DNA of 49,875 bases, taken from positions 1-49,875 of the forward strand of contig DXAT01000009.1 in assembly GCA_019116965.1 (NCBI GenBank). The letters are read 5' to 3'. Source of the DNA: Candidatus Coprenecus pullistercoris. Its GTDB lineage: Bacteria; Bacteroidota; Bacteroidia; Bacteroidales; UBA932. The translations under genes and the position numbers were made by a program. Numbering within the stretch: the stretch's first letter is position 1; each line of letters begins with the position of its first letter. A model generated the notes under the pieces. That model made no database searches. It had not been told where the DNA came from and saw only the letters and a program-made list of their open reading frames with translations. Positions 1 to 8,119 of this stretch are shown piece by piece.

Positions 1-802
1 CTACCAGGGTATCTAATCCTGTTTGATCCCCGCACTTTCGTGCATCAGCGTCAATCGCGGCTTCGTGAGATGCCTTCGCAATCGGTGTTCTGTGTAATAT
101 CTATGCATTTCACCGCTACATTACACATTCCTCCCACGGCAACCGTATTCCAGCGCGACAGTATCAACGGCACGTCACGGGTTGAGCCCGTGCATTTCAC
201 CGCTGACTTACCGCACCGCCTACGCACCCTTTAAACCCAATGAATCCGGATAACGCTCGCATCCTCCGTATTACCGCGGCTGCTGCACGGAGTTAGCCGA
301 TGCTTATTCGTACGCTACACTCATCGGACCACGCGTGGACCTTATTGCTCACGTACAAAAGAAGTTTAAAATCCATAGGACCGTATTCCTTCACGCGGCA
401 TGGCTGGATCAGGCTTCCGCCCATTGTCCAATATTCCTCACTGCTGCCTCCCGCAGGAGTCTGGACCGTGTCTCAGTTCCAGTGTGGGGGACCAACCTCT
501 CAGTTCCCCTAGACATCGTCGCCACGGTGGGCCGTTACCCCACCGTCAAGCTAATGTCACGCGAGCCAATCCGTGTCCGACGGATCTTTATACCGCAGGG
601 GATGCCCCCTACGGTAACCATGGAGTATTAGACCGGATTTCTCCGGCTTATCCTCCCGACACGGGCATGTTGCTCACGCGTTACGCACCCTTGCGCCGGT
701 CGCCGGCATCGTGTATTGCTACACGACCCGCTGCCCCTCGACTTGCATGTGTTAAGCCTGCCGCTAACGTTCATCCTGAGCCAGGATCAAACTCTTCATT
801 GT
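1..802 (-). rRNA. rrs: 16S ribosomal RNA, 5' portion (truncated by the window edge)
   Basis: Read on the minus strand this is the 5' half of a bacterial 16S rRNA. The 27F-type site lies near 777-796, the 341 region near 444-460, the 515-533 region near 270-290, and the conserved ATTAGATACCC block is at the window edge, so the piece covers about E. coli positions 1-803. The sequence is Bacteroidales-like in the conserved blocks. Two oddities sit in nearly universal positions: the 530 loop reads GTGCAGC where GTGCCAGC is expected (one base missing at about 285/286), and the 341-region block reads CCTGCGGG instead of CCTACGGG (position 454). The mature 5' end is placed by homology only. The rest of the operon lies outside the window. 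Confidence 0.97.
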
Positions 803-930
803 ATATCTATATTTTCTAGCTTGTCCTGACCGGTTTTGACGAGATTATTAATTAAAAACCTCTACCTTTTTCACTCGTACAATGCTATCAAAGAACTTTC
901 ATTTGGTATCCGTTTTTCTCAAACGGGCTG
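803..930 (-). other. 16S rRNA leader (pre-rRNA 5' region)
   Basis: This AT-rich stretch lies between the rRNA promoter and the mature 16S start. On the minus strand it holds GTTCTTTGATA (886-896), a motif I associate with rRNA leaders of this phylum, where it may act like a boxA antitermination site. Near 911-926 there is a small hairpin (CCGTTT paired with AAACGG). No coding sequence is evident. Its role as leader follows from position; the boxA reading is inference. Confidence 0.5.
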
Positions 931-961
931 CAAATATACGGACTATTTTTTAACCACCAAA
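931..961 (-). promoter_or_regulatory. rRNA operon promoter, TTTG-N19-TATATTTG
   Basis: On the minus strand the -33 box TTTG (961-958) is followed after exactly 19 bases by the -7 box TATATTTG (938-931). This matches the Bacteroidota housekeeping sigma consensus TTTG-N19-TAnnTTTG perfectly. It would start transcription near 925, about 120 bases before mature 16S. Confidence 0.8.
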
Positions 962-1004
962 TTTTTTTGCGATTTTTTTAAAAATTTTTTTCAATCTTTG
1001 CGTC

Positions 1005-1550
1005 ATGTACTGGAAGCTATTCGTCATTTTCGCCAAGATAGGAGCATTCACCATAGGGGGCGGCGTCGCCATGATACCGCTGATAGAAAGGGAGATAGTA
1101 TATAAAAACAAATGGATGTCCGATGAGGACTTCCTCGACATGATATCAATCGCCCAATCAGCGCCAGGACTCATCGCCGTCAATGTCGCAATCTTCATCG
1201 GGCACAAGATAGCCGGCATACGCGGAAGCATAGTCGCGACTGTTGCCAGCGTCCTGCCTCCCTTTATAATAATACTGCTGGTTGCCGCCGTATTCACCAC
1301 ATTCAAGGACAACGCAACCGTACAGGCGGTGTTCATGGGCATCCGGCCGGCAGTAGTAGCTCTCATCGCGGCTCCCGTCATACGCATGGCGATAAAAAAC
1401 AGGCTGAACTGGATCACGGGAAGCATAGCAGTAGCCGCGACGGCCCTGATAGCATTCCTGAAAATATCCCCCGTGTGGATCATCGTATCCGCCATCACGG
1501 CCGGTATAGTCATAGCCCTGACAAGACAGGACAAGGAGGTGCGGAAATGA
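1005..1550 (+). CDS. Chromate transporter, first half-size subunit (ChrA family)
   Basis: An integral membrane protein of 181 residues in the CHR (chromate ion transporter) family. The family signature near the N-terminus, GAFTIGGGVAM at about residues 13-23, is clear, and the rest is a run of hydrophobic segments (about five or six). Half-size CHR proteins usually occur in pairs that together equal one long ChrA; this gene and the next form such a pair. They overlap by four bases (ATGA), so translation is probably coupled. A poor -7-like box (AATCTTTG, 993-1000) lies just before the start. The family exports chromate in some bacteria, but the natural substrate of short anaerobe versions is uncertain and may be another oxyanion. 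Confidence 0.88.
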   Translation: MYWKLFVIFAKIGAFTIGGGVAMIPLIEREIVYKNKWMSDEDFLDMISIAQSAPGLIAVNVAIFIGHKIAGIRGSIVATVASVLPPFIIILLVAAVFTTFKDNATVQAVFMGIRPAVVALIAAPVIRMAIKNRLNWITGSIAVAATALIAFLKISPVWIIVSAITAGIVIALTRQDKEVRK

Positions 1551-2104
1551 TCTTTCTCGAACTGTTTCTCACTTTTTTCATTATAGGAGCTTTCACCTTC
1601 GGAGGCGGATACGCCATGCTGTCCCTCATACAGGACCAGGTGGTAAGCATCCACGGCTGGCTTTCCCCGGAGGAGTTCACCGACATTGTCGCGATATCCC
1701 AGATGTCTCCCGGCCCCATAGGCATCAACAGCGCCACCTATATTGGATACTCTGTGCCGCACGCTATGGGATACGGTCCCGTACTCAGCGTACTCGGATC
1801 CCTGACCGCGACAACGGCCGTTGTGCTCCCCTCCTACCTGATAGTCCTGTGGATATGCATCCTTTTCGAAAAATTCAAGGACAACCGGTATTTCGCATCC
1901 ATACTCAGAGTCATGCGGCCCGTGACAATAGGCATGATAGCGGCTGCGGCCATCCTTCTCATCACCCCATACAACTTCATTGACTGGTGGAGCTGGGGGC
2001 TCTTCGCCGCCTCATTCGCCGCCATCCTCTTCTTCAAGGCCAACCCCATCTGGGTCATCATCGCATCCGGAGTGGCCGGATATCTTATATATGGTATAGG
2101 ATGA
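1547..2104 (+). CDS. Chromate transporter, second half-size subunit (ChrA family)
   Basis: A 185-residue membrane protein, the partner of the preceding gene, with the same signature near the N-terminus (GAFTFGGGYAM, about residues 13-23) and a SPGPIG-type motif. A longer reading frame is open upstream to 1475, but the ATG at 1547 is preferred. It sits in the ATGA overlap with the first subunit's stop, is preceded by an excellent ribosome site (AAGGAGGT, 1533-1540), and places the signature where it lies in the sister protein. The two proteins probably form an antiparallel heterodimer, as inferred for other paired short CHR proteins. No chromate regulator (ChrB) is nearby. Confidence 0.88.
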   Translation: MIFLELFLTFFIIGAFTFGGGYAMLSLIQDQVVSIHGWLSPEEFTDIVAISQMSPGPIGINSATYIGYSVPHAMGYGPVLSVLGSLTATTAVVLPSYLIVLWICILFEKFKDNRYFASILRVMRPVTIGMIAAAAILLITPYNFIDWWSWGLFAASFAAILFFKANPIWVIIASGVAGYLIYGIG

Positions 2105-2128
2105 TTAGGATTTATCATTAATTTCCCC

Positions 2129-2136
2129 TAAATTTG
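2129..2136 (+). promoter_or_regulatory. Probable -7 box (TAAATTTG) before the galactan genes
   Basis: TAAATTTG fits the Bacteroidota -7 element and lies 24 bases before the GH53 start codon. No TTTG is present at the ideal -33 position, so this may be a weak or activator-dependent promoter. It suggests the galactan genes are transcribed separately from the chromate transporter genes. Confidence 0.4.
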
Positions 2137-2159
2137 AAGGTATTTCAACCGGTCATGCC

Positions 2160-3254
2160 ATGAGGATACCTTTACTTTTCTTATCCGTGGTTACGGCATT
2201 TGCGGCCGTATCCTGCAACAGCGGTAATGCTTCGCCTTCTGAGACGCCTGAACCACAACCGGTTCCCGGAATTTTCGCAAAGGGAGCCGACATAAGCTGG
2301 TGCACCGAGATGGAGCGTGACGGCATCACTTTCCGCAACTACGACGGTACCGCGGCCGAATGCACCGCCCTCATGAAGGAACTCGGATTCGATGCCATAA
2401 GGCTGAGGGTGTGGGTAGATCCGGAGGAGGGATGGTGCGGCAAGGAAGATGTGCTCGCCAAAGCCGGCAGGGCACGCGACTTAGGGATGAGGCTCATGAT
2501 TGACTTCCACTACAGCGACTGGTGGGCCGATCCGCAGCAGCAGAACATCCCTTCGGCATGGAACGGATACAGCATCGGGCAGCTCTGCCAGGCTGTCGCC
2601 GACCATACCGCAGATATACTTACCGCACTCAAGGACAACGGCATCACTCCCGAATGGGTGCAGGTCGGCAATGAGACATCCAACGGCATGCTGTGGGATG
2701 CCGGTAAGGCTGATGTAAGCATGGCCTCCTACGCTATGCTCAGCAATGCAGGATATGACGCGGTCAAATCAGTCTTTCCCGAAGCCAAGGTCATCGTACA
2801 CCTCGACCATGGAGACAACCCGGATCTTTACGAATGGTTATTCAGTGGACTGAAGTCCAACGGCGGCAAATGGGACATGATAGGCATGTCCGTCTATCCC
2901 GAGTACTATGTAGCGGACGGACAATACGACAGCGGGGACTATAGGGCCGTAGTCAGCGCCACCGTGTCCAACATGGCGTCACTTTACCAACTGTTCGGCA
3001 CTCCTGTCATGATCTGCGAGGCCGGAATGTCATGGGACATGCCGGATGAGGCCTACGCCTTCCTGTGCGACCTGAAAGACAGGAGCAGGGCCCTCGGAGA
3101 AGGCATATGCGCCGGAGTCTTCTACTGGGAGCCCCAGACCAACCCTGCCTGGACCCCAAGCATATACAGCGAGCTCGGATGGAGCAGTTACGACAAAGGC
3201 GCGTTCGACCGGGACTTCCGGCCCACAAAAGCTCTCGAAGCATTCAAGAACTGA
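2160..3254 (+). CDS. GH53 arabinogalactan endo-beta-1,4-galactanase, lipoprotein
   Basis: A secreted endo-galactanase of glycoside hydrolase family 53, 364 residues, that cuts beta-1,4-galactan side chains of pectin into galacto-oligosaccharides. The N-terminus is a lipoprotein signal with Cys19 as the lipidated residue (AAVSC), so the enzyme is probably anchored in the outer membrane. The family hallmarks are present: GADISW at the barrel start, FDAIRLRVWVDP, the acid/base Glu172 in VGNE, and the nucleophile Glu287 in MICEAG. Only 14 bases separate it from the GH2 gene, and galK and galM follow, which supports a galactan-to-galactose route. No SusC/SusD pair or regulator is adjacent. Confidence 0.93.
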   Translation: MRIPLLFLSVVTAFAAVSCNSGNASPSETPEPQPVPGIFAKGADISWCTEMERDGITFRNYDGTAAECTALMKELGFDAIRLRVWVDPEEGWCGKEDVLAKAGRARDLGMRLMIDFHYSDWWADPQQQNIPSAWNGYSIGQLCQAVADHTADILTALKDNGITPEWVQVGNETSNGMLWDAGKADVSMASYAMLSNAGYDAVKSVFPEAKVIVHLDHGDNPDLYEWLFSGLKSNGGKWDMIGMSVYPEYYVADGQYDSGDYRAVVSATVSNMASLYQLFGTPVMICEAGMSWDMPDEAYAFLCDLKDRSRALGEGICAGVFYWEPQTNPAWTPSIYSELGWSSYDKGAFDRDFRPTKALEAFKN

Positions 3255-3268
3255 AAATCCACAAGAGT

Positions 3269-5776
3269 ATGAATACAAGACAACTGATGATCTCCTTTCT
3301 CGCAGCTGCCGTCACCCTGTCGGCGACTGCCAGTCCTACCGCAATTGCAGACAACGGCAGCGCCGAAGTCAGAAAAGTGACATTGCTTGACGACGGATGG
3401 ATGTTCGGCCTCGGAGAGGAACCGACCGTATGGAAAGAAGTGAGCATACCGCACGACTGGGCCATATACGGGCCCTTCGACAGGAGCAACGACATACAGG
3501 CCATCGCCATAACACAGAACAACGAGACCGCCGTCTCCGTCAAGACCGGACGGACGGGCGGACTTCCGTATGTAGGAACCGGCTGGTATATCAAGCACAT
3601 AGATGTGACACCGGACCGCATCGCCACACTGGTGTTTGACGGAGCCATGAGCGAGGCCCGGGTCTATGTCAACGGACATGAGGCCATCTACTGGCCCTAC
3701 GGATACAATTCCTTTTACTGCGACATCACGCCATATCTGACGGAGGACGGAAAAGACAACGAGATACGGGTGCGTCTGGAGAACAGACCGCAGTCCTCCA
3801 GATGGTATCCCGGCGCGGGGCTGTACCGCAATGTCCGCCTGATAGAGACCATGCCGACACATATCCCGGTGTGGGGCGCTGCAGTCACTGCGGAACTGAG
3901 CCCCACAGGTGACTCTGCATATATCAGACTCCTTACAGACATTGCCGGTGCCGACAAGGATTTCGACATCATGCTCAGGACAGTCATAAAAGACCGCTCG
4001 GGGAAAGTAGTCGGAGGGGACACCTATTTCGAGGTGCACAATCCTGACACGGACAACGGCACCCTTACCGCAGAACAGCGCATGACCATCCGCGATCCGG
4101 AACTGTGGTCCCCCGAGCACCCGTACCTGTACACGGCTGAGACCAGGCTGTACATAAAGGCTGCAGGCAGAGAGCCCGGCACAGGCGTTCCTGCCAGGGA
4201 GATACTTACCGACACATACATTACCACCTTCGGCATCCGTACCATAGAGGTAAGGCCCGGAACCGGATTCTACCTCAACGGACAGAACCGCAAGTTCAAG
4301 GGCGTCTGCCTGCACCACGACCTCGGCCCCCTCGGCGCGGCGGTCAACCGCTCTGCCATACGCCACCAGCTCACAATGCTCAAGGACATGGGCTGCGACG
4401 CCATCCGAACCACACACAACATGCCGGCTCCCGAACTGATCGAACTCTGTGATGAGATGGGTTTCATGGTAATAGTTGAGAGTTTCGACGAATGGGACGA
4501 TGCGAAGTGCCTGAACGGCTACCACCGTTTCTTCGACGAGTGGGCCGAAAAGGACATGGTCAATATGATCAGGCATTTCCGCAACCATCCTTCCGTCGTT
4601 ATGTGGAGCATCGGCAACGAAGTGCCTTCACAGTCGTCGCCTGAAGGATACAGGACGGTTGAGTTCCTGCAGGACATCTGCCACAGGGAAGACCCCACGA
4701 GACCTGTCACATGCGGCATGGACCAGATAGACGCCGTGCTCTCCAACGGATTCGCCGCCGTCCTCGATGTCCCGGGATTCAACTACAGGCCGTTCAAGTA
4801 TATGGACGGATACAACATCCTGCCTCAGAAGATGCTGCTGGGAAGCGAGACTTCCTCCACAGTAAGTTCGAGAGGCGTCTATCATTTTCCCGTGGAGAAA
4901 AGGCACACCGCCATCCACGAGGACCATCAGAGCTCATCATACGACCTGGAATACTGCAACTGGTCCAATATTCCCGACGAGGACCTGGCCATGGCAGAGG
5001 ACTACCCGTGGACCATGGGTCAGTTTGTCTGGACCGGATTCGACTACCTCGGCGAGCCCACTCCCTATGACACCGATTCATGGCCCAACCACAGCTCCGT
5101 ATTCGGCATCATAGACCTGGCGTCCATCCCCAAGGACCGCTACTGGCTCTACCGCAGTGTATGGAATGAGGAGAGCCCCACCCTGCATGTACTTCCTCAC
5201 TGGAACTGGAAAGGACGCGAGGGAGAGATTACCCCCGTATATGTATACACTTCCTGGCCGAAAGCCGAGCTCTTCGTCAACGGCCGGAGCATGGGTGTCA
5301 GGGGAAAAGACAGAAGTTCCCTGCTGACCAGATACCGGCTTATGTGGAACGATGTCAGATACGAGCCCGGCGAGATAACTGTCATCGCCTATGACAGCGA
5401 GGGCAGGGAAGCCGCACGCAAGACTGTCCGTACCGCCGGCAAACCGCACAGATTAGAGCTGATACCGTCCCGTGACAGCCTGTGCTCCGACGGAAAGGAC
5501 CTGCTGTATGTAACCGTACGCATAGTGGACCGCGACGGCAATCTCTGTCCGCTGGACTCCCGGAAAGTCCGTTTTGAGGTATCCGGAGCAGGACAGTTCA
5601 GGGCCGTGGCCAACGGAGACCCTACCTGCCTCGAGCTCTTTCACAACCCGGAGATGAGCGCATTCAGCGGAATGCTCACCGTGATCATCCGGAGCGGGGA
5701 TACTCCGGGGCCCATAACCCTGACCGCCAAGGCAAAGGGCCTGAAAAAAGCAGTCCTTGAGACTGTTTCCAGATAG
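3269..5776 (+). CDS. GH2 beta-galactosidase, secreted
   Basis: A glycoside hydrolase family 2 enzyme of 835 residues that removes terminal beta-galactose from the oligosaccharides made by GH53. The frame is open from 3065, but the ATG at 3269 is chosen because it follows the GH53 stop by 14 bases and begins a clean Sec signal peptide (about residues 1-27). Domain order is sugar-binding jelly roll (about 40-200), immunoglobulin-like domain (about 200-320), TIM barrel with acid/base Glu451 (WSIGNE) and nucleophile Glu527 (LGSE), then C-terminal immunoglobulin-like domains including one of the DUF4982 type. It probably acts in the periplasm. GH2 also contains glucuronidases and mannosidases; beta-galactosidase is favoured by the gene neighbours. 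Confidence 0.9.
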   Translation: MNTRQLMISFLAAAVTLSATASPTAIADNGSAEVRKVTLLDDGWMFGLGEEPTVWKEVSIPHDWAIYGPFDRSNDIQAIAITQNNETAVSVKTGRTGGLPYVGTGWYIKHIDVTPDRIATLVFDGAMSEARVYVNGHEAIYWPYGYNSFYCDITPYLTEDGKDNEIRVRLENRPQSSRWYPGAGLYRNVRLIETMPTHIPVWGAAVTAELSPTGDSAYIRLLTDIAGADKDFDIMLRTVIKDRSGKVVGGDTYFEVHNPDTDNGTLTAEQRMTIRDPELWSPEHPYLYTAETRLYIKAAGREPGTGVPAREILTDTYITTFGIRTIEVRPGTGFYLNGQNRKFKGVCLHHDLGPLGAAVNRSAIRHQLTMLKDMGCDAIRTTHNMPAPELIELCDEMGFMVIVESFDEWDDAKCLNGYHRFFDEWAEKDMVNMIRHFRNHPSVVMWSIGNEVPSQSSPEGYRTVEFLQDICHREDPTRPVTCGMDQIDAVLSNGFAAVLDVPGFNYRPFKYMDGYNILPQKMLLGSETSSTVSSRGVYHFPVEKRHTAIHEDHQSSSYDLEYCNWSNIPDEDLAMAEDYPWTMGQFVWTGFDYLGEPTPYDTDSWPNHSSVFGIIDLASIPKDRYWLYRSVWNEESPTLHVLPHWNWKGREGEITPVYVYTSWPKAELFVNGRSMGVRGKDRSSLLTRYRLMWNDVRYEPGEITVIAYDSEGREAARKTVRTAGKPHRLELIPSRDSLCSDGKDLLYVTVRIVDRDGNLCPLDSRKVRFEVSGAGQFRAVANGDPTCLELFHNPEMSAFSGMLTVIIRSGDTPGPITLTAKAKGLKKAVLETVSR

Positions 5777-5799
5777 ATTATCAACACTCACTGACATAT

Positions 5800-6954
5800 A
5801 TGATGAAAGAAAAGATTCACGAACAGTTTCAGAAACATTTCGGAGGCTCGGGTGACTTCTATGCCTCAGCCGGAAGAATCAATCTCATAGGCGAGCACAC
5901 CGACTATAACGGCGGATTCGTGTTCCCCGGCGCCATCGACAAGGGCATGATGGCCGAGATACGCCTCAACGGCACCGACCGCGTACGGGTCTGCTCGGTA
6001 GACCTTAATGACTCAGCCGAATTCGGTTTCAGGGAAGAGGATGCCCCGTCAGCATCATGGGCCCGGTATATCTTCGGAGTCTGCATGGAGATTATCAAAA
6101 GCCGCGGACCGCTGCTGAAAGGATTCGACGCCGCCTTCGCCGGAGATGTTCCTCTGGGAGCAGGCATGTCTTCTTCCGCCGCACTTGAAAGCACATTTGC
6201 CTTTGCTCTGGACGATATGCTGGGGCTGGGCATCGACAAGTTCGAACTGGCCCGCATCGGCCAGAGAACCGAGCACAACTACTGCGGTGTCAAATGCGGC
6301 ATCATGGACCAGTTCGCATCCATCTTCGGCAAGGCCGGCAGCCTCATCCGCCTGGACTGCCGCTCACTCGAATACCGTTACTACCCGTTCCATCCCCATG
6401 GCTACAGATTGGTCCTGCTGGACTCCGCAGTCAAGCATGAGCTGGCCTCATCGGCATACAACAGGCGCCGTACCTCCTGCGAGACCGTCGTGGCGGCAGT
6501 CAAGGCCGCCGGCCACCCCTGGGTGGAGTTCCTGCGGGATGTGAGACCGGAAATGTTGGAAGAAGTCCGCGGTAAAGTATCCGCCGAGGACTATATGAGG
6601 GCCGAATATGTCATAGAGGAGATACAGCGTGTCATAGATGTCTGCGATGCCCTTGAACGGGACGATTACGGGACCGTGGGCGCCAAGATGTACGAGACCC
6701 ATCACGGCATGAGCCGGCTCTATGAGGTAAGCTGCCCTGAGCTGGACTTCCTCAACGATCTGGCCCGTGAGTGCGGAGTGACCGGTTCCAGGGTCATGGG
6801 CGGAGGCTTCGGCGGCTGCACCATCAACCTGGTCAAGGACAACCTTTACGACGAATTCATAGCAAAGGCAGTCAGAGAGTACGCCGCACGATTCGGTCAT
6901 GAACCCAAAATATATCCTGTGGTCATCAGTGACGGTGCCCGTAAACTTGAATAA
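5800..6954 (+). CDS. galK: Galactokinase
   Basis: A cytoplasmic GHMP-family kinase that phosphorylates alpha-D-galactose to galactose 1-phosphate with ATP, the first committed step of the Leloir pathway. The protein has 384 residues, the usual length. All signature motifs are intact: the galactokinase signature GRINLIGEHTDY (residues 25-36), the ATP-binding PLGAGMSSSAALE (118-130), catalytic Asp170 in CGIMDQFAS, and the C-terminal GGGFGGC loop. The start has two tandem ATG codons, and the first is used here. The gene lies 23 bases after the GH2 gene and 3 bases before galM. galT and galE are not in the window. Confidence 0.96.
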   Translation: MMKEKIHEQFQKHFGGSGDFYASAGRINLIGEHTDYNGGFVFPGAIDKGMMAEIRLNGTDRVRVCSVDLNDSAEFGFREEDAPSASWARYIFGVCMEIIKSRGPLLKGFDAAFAGDVPLGAGMSSSAALESTFAFALDDMLGLGIDKFELARIGQRTEHNYCGVKCGIMDQFASIFGKAGSLIRLDCRSLEYRYYPFHPHGYRLVLLDSAVKHELASSAYNRRRTSCETVVAAVKAAGHPWVEFLRDVRPEMLEEVRGKVSAEDYMRAEYVIEEIQRVIDVCDALERDDYGTVGAKMYETHHGMSRLYEVSCPELDFLNDLARECGVTGSRVMGGGFGGCTINLVKDNLYDEFIAKAVREYAARFGHEPKIYPVVISDGARKLE

Positions 6955-6957
6955 GCC

Positions 6958-7947
6958 ATGATACACCTTATCAATAAATCCGGAGCGTCGGTGATGCTCA
7001 CCGAAAGGGGAGCCGGCATAGTGTCGGTGGTCGTTCCCGACCGCAATGGAATCATGAGCGATGTAGTGTTAGGCTACAGGGATGAGGCGAGTTATCTGGG
7101 CGACGGCCCGTGCATGGGCAAGATTCCCGGCAGATACGCCAACCGCATCGCCGGAGGCCGTTTCACCCTTGACGGCAAGGAATATCAGCTCATAAAGAAT
7201 CATCCGGAATACCAGCTGCACGGAGGGCCGGACGGATTTGCCGACAGGCTCTGGAAAGTGCTCCGGTCATCGGATTCTCAGGTACTGATGGCCCTGGACA
7301 GTCCGGACGGTGATCAGGGCTATCCGGGAGCTGTGCACGCAGAGGCTCTGTACTCCTGGGAAGATGACAACTCGCTCCGTCTGGAGATTACGGCCACTAC
7401 AGACGCACATACCGTAATCAACCTTACCAATCACACCTACTGGAACTTAGACGGAGAGGACAGCGGCAGTATATTCAGCCACAAGCTGAGACTCAACGCA
7501 TCACGATGGATAGTCACCGACCCGTCACTGGTACCGACCGGAGAGATTGCCAGGGTCGAGAACACGCCCATGGACTTCCGCCGGGCGAAACCGGTCGGAC
7601 AGGACATCAAGGCTGATTTCCCGGCTCTGCGCTACGGAAAAGGCTACGACAACTGCTGGATACTCGACGGAGAGCCCGGCCTTAAGCTGGCCGCCGAGCT
7701 ATCTTCCGACATCTCCGGCCGCCGCCTCGAGATTCTGACTGACCAGCCCGGAGTACAGGTCTACACCGGCAACTGGCTTGATGGCTCGCCGGTCAGCAAG
7801 TCCGACCGCAGTTACCGCGACTACGACGGTGTCGCCATCGAGTGCCAGAACTTCCCCGACGCACCCAATCATCCGGATTTCCCGTCCTGCGTTCTCCGTC
7901 CCGGCGAGACCTACTCGCGAACGATAATCTTCAAGTTGTTCGCCTAA
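6958..7947 (+). CDS. galM: Aldose 1-epimerase (mutarotase)
   Basis: This enzyme interconverts the alpha and beta anomers of galactose, supplying alpha-galactose to galactokinase. The 329-residue protein has the family motifs PGRYANRI, QLHGGPDGF, NHTYWNLDG with the catalytic His159, and the catalytic base Glu295 in AIECQNFPDAPN. No signal peptide is evident, so it is probably cytoplasmic. The start codon follows the galK stop by three bases, so the two are almost certainly translated from one message. It is the last gene of the galactan module and is followed by a hairpin. Confidence 0.94.
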   Translation: MIHLINKSGASVMLTERGAGIVSVVVPDRNGIMSDVVLGYRDEASYLGDGPCMGKIPGRYANRIAGGRFTLDGKEYQLIKNHPEYQLHGGPDGFADRLWKVLRSSDSQVLMALDSPDGDQGYPGAVHAEALYSWEDDNSLRLEITATTDAHTVINLTNHTYWNLDGEDSGSIFSHKLRLNASRWIVTDPSLVPTGEIARVENTPMDFRRAKPVGQDIKADFPALRYGKGYDNCWILDGEPGLKLAAELSSDISGRRLEILTDQPGVQVYTGNWLDGSPVSKSDRSYRDYDGVAIECQNFPDAPNHPDFPSCVLRPGETYSRTIIFKLFA

Positions 7948-7971
7948 TAGCCAAGCGGCAAATACAAAATA

Positions 7972-8005
7972 ATAAAGGCCGCCGGACAGAACCGACAGCC
8001 TTTAT
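7972..8005. terminator. Probable bidirectional terminator between galM and the M23 gene
   Basis: The arms ATAAAGGC (7972-7979) and GCCTTTAT (7998-8005) pair perfectly, and the loop contains a second short CCGG/CCGA-type pairing. It sits between the convergent ends of galM (plus) and the M23 peptidase gene (minus). There is no long T tract beyond the AT-rich arm ends, so efficiency is uncertain. Confidence 0.5.
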
Positions 8006-8027
8006 CACTTAACCTAATACTTAACCT

Positions 8028-8090
8028 ATGAAAAAACTATCCGTTATGAGAACCTGCAAAGTGCATGCCACAATTACGGACAGACATTAA
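8028..8090 (+). CDS. Possible 20-codon relic or leader reading frame
   Basis: An ATG at 8028 opens a 20-codon frame starting MKKLSVMRTC. It is preceded by an AT-rich stretch with two near repeats of TTAACCTA (8008-8027), which looks like the region in front of a real Bacteroidota gene. The frame stops before any domain could form, and the convergent M23 gene follows. It could be the stump of a deleted exported protein, a leader peptide or chance. No function can be assigned. Confidence 0.2.
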   Translation: MKKLSVMRTCKVHATITDRH

Positions 8091-8119
8091 GATTGTGTGT
8101 CATCAATGTTACATGCATA

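Noticed and set aside
40-819. Several reading frames inside the first 800 bases.
   Set aside because: The region is 16S rRNA on the minus strand; the frames are accidental.
1475-1549. Possible in-frame upstream extension of the second chromate transporter gene, or a frameshifted single ChrA.
   Set aside because: Each half has its own start, ribosome site and complete family signature, and short paired ChrA proteins are well known. The upstream part is only the first gene read in another frame.
3188-4588. Long minus-strand frame of 466 codons opposite the GH53/GH2 genes.
   Set aside because: It covers the antisense of clearly identified enzymes, has no recognisable motif or ribosome site, and reflects GC-rich codon structure.
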